Origin: Panagrolaimus kolymaensis
Lineage: Eukaryota > Nematoda > Chromadorea > Rhabditida > Panagrolaimidae
Direction of reading: 5' to 3'
Length of the DNA: 64,000 bases
NCBI GenBank assembly: GCA_028622995.1
Contig: JAJQJQ010000006.1
Span: 3,782,001-3,846,000, forward strand
Below are positions 60,422 to 64,000 of the stretch, one piece after another (the stretch's first letter is position 1; each line of letters begins with the position of its first letter). The notes beneath the pieces are model-generated. The model saw only the letters and a program-made list of their open reading frames with translations, was not told the origin of the DNA and ran no database searches. Both the position numbers and the translations under genes were made by a program.

Positions 60422-61585
60422 ATGGTTTTATTTTTACGGCGAAAAATAATCTTCGTTGCAATTTTATGGTGTATTGTTAATTCTCAAATTTTAGCAGCTG
60501 ATGGATCAAAGGGAACGAAACCTGGAAAGCCTCCTGTGAAACCGAAGGTTACTTCAACGCCGTCATCTTTTGTGAAGTCAACAACTGATTCGTCAACATT
60601 ATCTCCATCAACTAAAAAGCCAATATCGCCACCTCATGGAAATCGAAGATCAACGTCGACAACGTTTCCATCATCTACAGATGATTCAAATACAACAACT
60701 TCAACATCGTCACAATTAACGAACACAACTACAACAACATTGGCACCGAACGATACTTCAACTCTACCTCCTGGTTCAAATGAAACGACGTCAGAAACTG
60801 GTGGTCCTTCTATAACGTCTAATACAACATTTGATCCAAATGTGACATCGACAACTATGCTTCCATCAACATCAATTGATCCAAATTCAACATCAAATCC
60901 TAATGCAACTTCTTCAACATTGCCACCAAGTTCAACAACCTCACAACCAAGTTCAACAACGTCACAACCAAGTTCAACAACGTCACAACCAAGTTCAACA
61001 ACGTCACAACCAAGTTCAACAACATCGCAACCAAGTTCATCATCATCACCATCATCAACGACAGGTAGAATATTTTACGTATTGAATAAGAAAAAAGTAT
61101 TTCGCTTATTAGTTATTTTTGTTGTCGTGCATCGGCTTGGTTCAACTAATTTATGTCACATTTTTAACTTCTTTATTTATAGGTTCTTCAACAACCACAA
61201 TTTGTCCAACAACATCGCCTCCAGAAGTGCCTCTGCCAACTGATCCTCCTCCATCTGATGCTACAACAACGACAACTTCAGCTCCACCTATCAAGAGAGA
61301 AGTCAATATTACATATGTACCTATAGGTAAGGTTTTTAGCTTATTTTCAGTTAAACTATTTGGTTATAAAGTCATAGAATGAACTAACTCTTATATTTTT
61401 CAGTGTCAAGTCAAATTCCTTTTTATCTTTTTGGTGGAAGCTTTGGTGTGGCATTGATCTGTGTTGTTTTTGTATGTTTGATTACGAACAAAGTCATTTT
61501 TTACGAACTTGAAGAAGATGAATCTGGTTCAAATCGAATTACAACAAAATCTCGTGAACCTGTAAAGATGAAAAAGAAAAATTAA
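60422..61585 (+). CDS. mucin-like type I membrane protein
   Basis: Exons 60422-61064, 61183-61326 and 61404-61585 join in phase to 322 residues. Signal peptide: basic start MVLFLRRK, then IIFVAILWCIVNSQILA with cleavage likely after ILA. The extracellular part is about 230 residues of Thr/Ser/Pro with many N-glycosylation sites (NTT, NDTS, NETT, NVTS, NATS) and five to six tandem SSTTSQP repeats. A Cys-containing Pro-rich stem (TTICPTTSPPEVPLPTDPPP) leads to one helix (FYLFGGSFGVALICVVFVCL) and a short tail (EDESGSN...PVKMKKKN). Heavy O-glycosylation and a role in surface coat or gut/cuticle lining are likely from composition. Poly(A) signal AATAAA near 61669. Confidence 0.88.
60926..61051 (+). 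repeat. 21-bp coding minisatellite
   Basis: Five units of CCAAGTTCAACAACGTCACA plus A (PSSTTSQ) at 60926, 60947, 60968, 60989 and 61010, then a variant at 61031 that passes into TCATCATCACCATCATCA. Units 2-4 are identical, so copy number is probably variable between individuals. Confidence 0.9.
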
Positions 61586-61789
61586 TTTTATAGCTTTTAT
61601 TTTGTTTTTTGATTAATGCATAACCTTTTTTGTATGTATGTAATAAAAAATATTTTGAATTGTAAAAATAAATAAAGTGATTTCTATGGTTACATAAAAT
61701 TTTTGTTTGTCGAATGGAGGTGTTGCATTTTGTAAAACCTCATTGTTTGGGATTCACTTCTTTTCAAGTTTTTAGTTGTTTCAGAGATA

Positions 61790-62179
61790 ATGTTTTCAAA
61801 AAACGAGCTTTATAAAACCAAAGCTAAAATAGCTTCATTGGAAAATAATTTTGGAGGTAGCGTTATTGTTAAAAATGGGGATGGAATTGAAGGAGCAGAA
61901 GTTTGCAACTTTTTAACTTACTTTTTTTTCTTCATTAAGCCTTTATTTTAGAATGACTTAGTTAAGTTTGATTCCGGAGCGACTCCACAAAACCGCTATG
62001 TAACAACAGCCGAAAAAACATGGAAGCATGAAATGGATTCGGGTAAACTCCATTTTGAATTTCATGGAAATCAAGAAATACCCAAAATTTTCAAAGAAGA
62101 ATCATTCGATGAATCGAAAGCAGCGCCTCACCAACCAAAGGAGCCTAAAAAGAAAAAGATAAAGTTTTGCTGCTTTTAA
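61790..62179 (+). CDS. small protein with basic Cys-Cys C-terminus
   Basis: Exons 61790-61900 and 61952-62179 join in phase to 112 residues. The ATG is six bases after TTTAGTTGTTTCAG, a strong trans-splice acceptor. The protein is hydrophilic (MFSKNELYKTKAKIASLENN, WKHEMDSGKLHFEFHGNQEI) and ends PKEPKKKKIKFCCF. A run of lysines before two cysteines at positions -3 and -2 is a common membrane-targeting tail: palmitoylation, or geranylgeranylation as in the XCCX ends of some Rab proteins, though no GTPase domain is present. It probably sits on the inner face of a membrane. It lies 205 bases after the mucin-like gene in the same direction; co-transcription is possible. No family recognised. Confidence 0.65.
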
Positions 62180-62386
62180 AAAGTTTTTGATGCTTTGAAA
62201 ATGAGATTTTGTACGTACCCGAAAATTATGATTATTTCAAACTATGTACCTCTTCCTAATGTGAAGTCACAAATTTAATACTTGCCGTTCGTTTTAAACT
62301 TATTTTTTTACTTTGTCTAAAGAAGCTTTTATGATTATCGAATAAATCAATGCAGGCAAAATGTCAAATTTTTCTTTCATACTTAA

Positions 62387-63444
62387 GAGAGGTTCTACGA
62401 GCTGATTTAAATCGAGCGAACCATTTTTTTTCAAATTTTTTTTCTGTTTTACTTTTCCGGTAATTTACGATGTAAAAAAATTATTGGTGACAAGCTTTTT
62501 CTCAAAAAGTGAGCAGGATATGCTAATTCATGATATTGAAGTTGAAAGCATGGATTAACTTCGAAAATTCGGCTAAATTCACCCATGAAGTATAATAATT
62601 TGATTTTTATCCAATATTATGTAATAGATTGCGGGCTAATTTATGGTGTGTACCATATATTTTAATATCATAAAAAACCAAGAGAAATTTGCATATTTAA
62701 AATTGAAATGGATGCCATTTTTCAACCATGATCTAGAGCGCTGCCAAAAAAATACCATATAATCCCCAGGATCTCTGCTATCGATTGAGAAAAAAATTAA
62801 AAAAAAGTCGCATATACTTAAGAAAATCCATAGATAAACGTGTTCGCGACCACAATTTTTAGTGGGGATAATGGTTTTTTTCACTTTCTTTCTTTGGTTT
62901 TTGGCATTATGTTCAAATTCTTTTTGATGAAAGAAAAATTTGAAAAACCATTTTCCCCGTTAAAAATGTGGTCGCGAACACGTTTATCTATGGATTTTCT
63001 TAAGTATATGCGACTTTTTTTTAATTTTTTTCTCAATCGATAGCAGAGATCCTGGGGATTATATGGTATTTTTTTGGCAGCGCTCTAGATCATGGTTGAA
63101 AAATGGCATCCATTTCAATTTTAAATATGCAAATTTCTCTTGGTTTTTTATGATATTAAAATATATGGTACACACCATAAATTAGCCCGCAATCTATTAC
63201 ATAATATTGGATAAAAATCAAATTATTATACTTCATGGGTGAATTTAGCCGAATTTTTGAAGTTAATGCATGACATCAACTTCAATATCATGAATTAGCA
63301 TATCCTGCTCACTTTTTGAGAAAAAGCTTGTCACCAATAATTTTTTTACATCGTAAATTACCGGAAAAGTAAAACAGAAAAAAAATTTGAAAAAAAATGG
63401 TTCGTTCGACCTCAAAATCTTTAAATTCACTCGTAGAGTCTCTC
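62387..63444. mobile_element. 1.06-kb foldback element with TTAA ends
   Basis: Two arms of about 500 bp (62387-62895 and 62930-63444) are near-perfect inverted copies separated by a loop of only a few tens of bases. The ends read GAGAGGTTCTACGAG and, in inverse, GAGAGACTCTACGAG, and both are flanked by TTAA (62383-62386 and 63445-63448). TTAA target duplication is typical of piggyBac-type elements, while long arms with a small loop are typical of foldback elements; a longer TTAA-including repeat is possible. Small mirrored open frames inside are by-products. The arms differ by scattered substitutions, mostly at the outer ends. Confidence 0.85.
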
Positions 63445-63448
63445 TTAA

Positions 63449-64000
63449 ATAAATGAATCATTAAAAATGCATATTAGCATGTTTATAAAAACTATCATTC
63501 ATTAAACAAAAATTAAGCAAAACAATATTCACAAAAAAAGACTCGATAAATGAACAAATTATTTATTCTTGACGACAAAGAAAATACGACAACAGTAAAA
63601 ATAATTCTTTGTTGTGATGCAAATGGAATAGGAACATGTTCAAACAAAATATTGATTTTTTCAAGAACTTTTCAAGCCAGAAAAATGATCATTTCCTAAA
63701 TAATAAGCAGCTTCAAGTACACCATATTCAGAGAAAATTTGATATTAACGCAAACATTTGGATGTAAGTCCTAAAAATATGCTTTGATAAAAATAAATAA
63801 ACGATACAAAGAAGCAAACTTTGCCAATTTTGAAGCAGGAAAATGATCAAAACAATGTGAAGGAAGAGCACAACATTTTCTTTAATATTTTTGATTCACG
63901 AAAAGAGTATCCATTTTTTCTAAATCACTTTGAAGTTATAAATTTTCGATTAAAGTTGATAATCAAAACCAATGGAAGACATTCGTTTACATTCATTCAT
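63449..64000. other. right-end spacer, no gene seen
   Basis: AT-rich sequence up to the window edge. No frame, repeat or RNA gene supported; a gene could begin or end just outside. Confidence 0.4.

Noticed and set aside
62636..63043. Two small open frames with the same hydrophobic content
   Set aside because: They are mirror images produced by the inverted arms of the foldback element.

Overview
The window looks like a piece of a nematode genome. It is very AT-rich, has short introns with GTAAGT-like donors and mostly TTTTAG or TTTCAG acceptors, and several start codons sit a few bases after a splice-acceptor-like stretch, as expected for spliced-leader trans-splicing. The gene content agrees: a MATH-BTB protein, a FMRFamide-receptor-like GPCR, an AGC-like kinase with a lysine-rich tail, and mucin-like membrane proteins. 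I cannot fix the species. Most genes were assembled here by hand from exons, so splice sites are predictions.

Layout. 0-9.2 kb, all plus strand: the 3' part of a SAFB-like RNA-binding protein, a MATH-BTB protein, the AP-2 sigma clathrin adaptor subunit (complete, 142 residues) and a four-helix membrane protein with alternative last exons. 9.5-16.4 kb: a degenerate, rearranged Hsp70-like gene (minus), tRNA-Leu(UAG) (minus), a 699-residue Ser/Pro-rich protein with a PH-like N-terminus (plus) and a neuropeptide-type GPCR (minus). 16.4-26.2 kb has no gene I can support. 26.2-32.3 kb is a decayed, repeat-rich stretch: a broken mucin-like membrane gene, fragments resembling an mRNA capping enzyme, Helitron-like and LTR-like ends, GC-rich minisatellite, a small membrane protein, and an HRD1-type RING pseudogene.

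32.3-38.2 kb holds a protein kinase (plus) facing a 14-exon acidic protein (minus); the two share a C-terminal tail. An intron of the second carries a hAT-type MITE with a perfect 8-bp target duplication. 38.4-41.1 kb is a 152-bp satellite array with an internal six-unit (912 bp) duplication. 41.9-43.4 kb contains more mobile DNA, including a Mutator-type MITE with a perfect 9-bp target duplication. A conserved-looking protein of unknown function lies at 44.8-45.6 kb (minus). Then 45.6-60.4 kb is again gene-poor. At the right end are a mucin-like membrane protein, a small protein with a basic Cys-Cys C-terminus, and a 1.06-kb foldback element with TTAA ends.

Nothing here forms an obvious multi-gene system. 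The most interesting material is structural: intact non-autonomous transposons of three types, the higher-order satellite, the shared tail of two convergent genes, the rearranged Hsp70, and decayed pieces of capping enzyme and HRD1.
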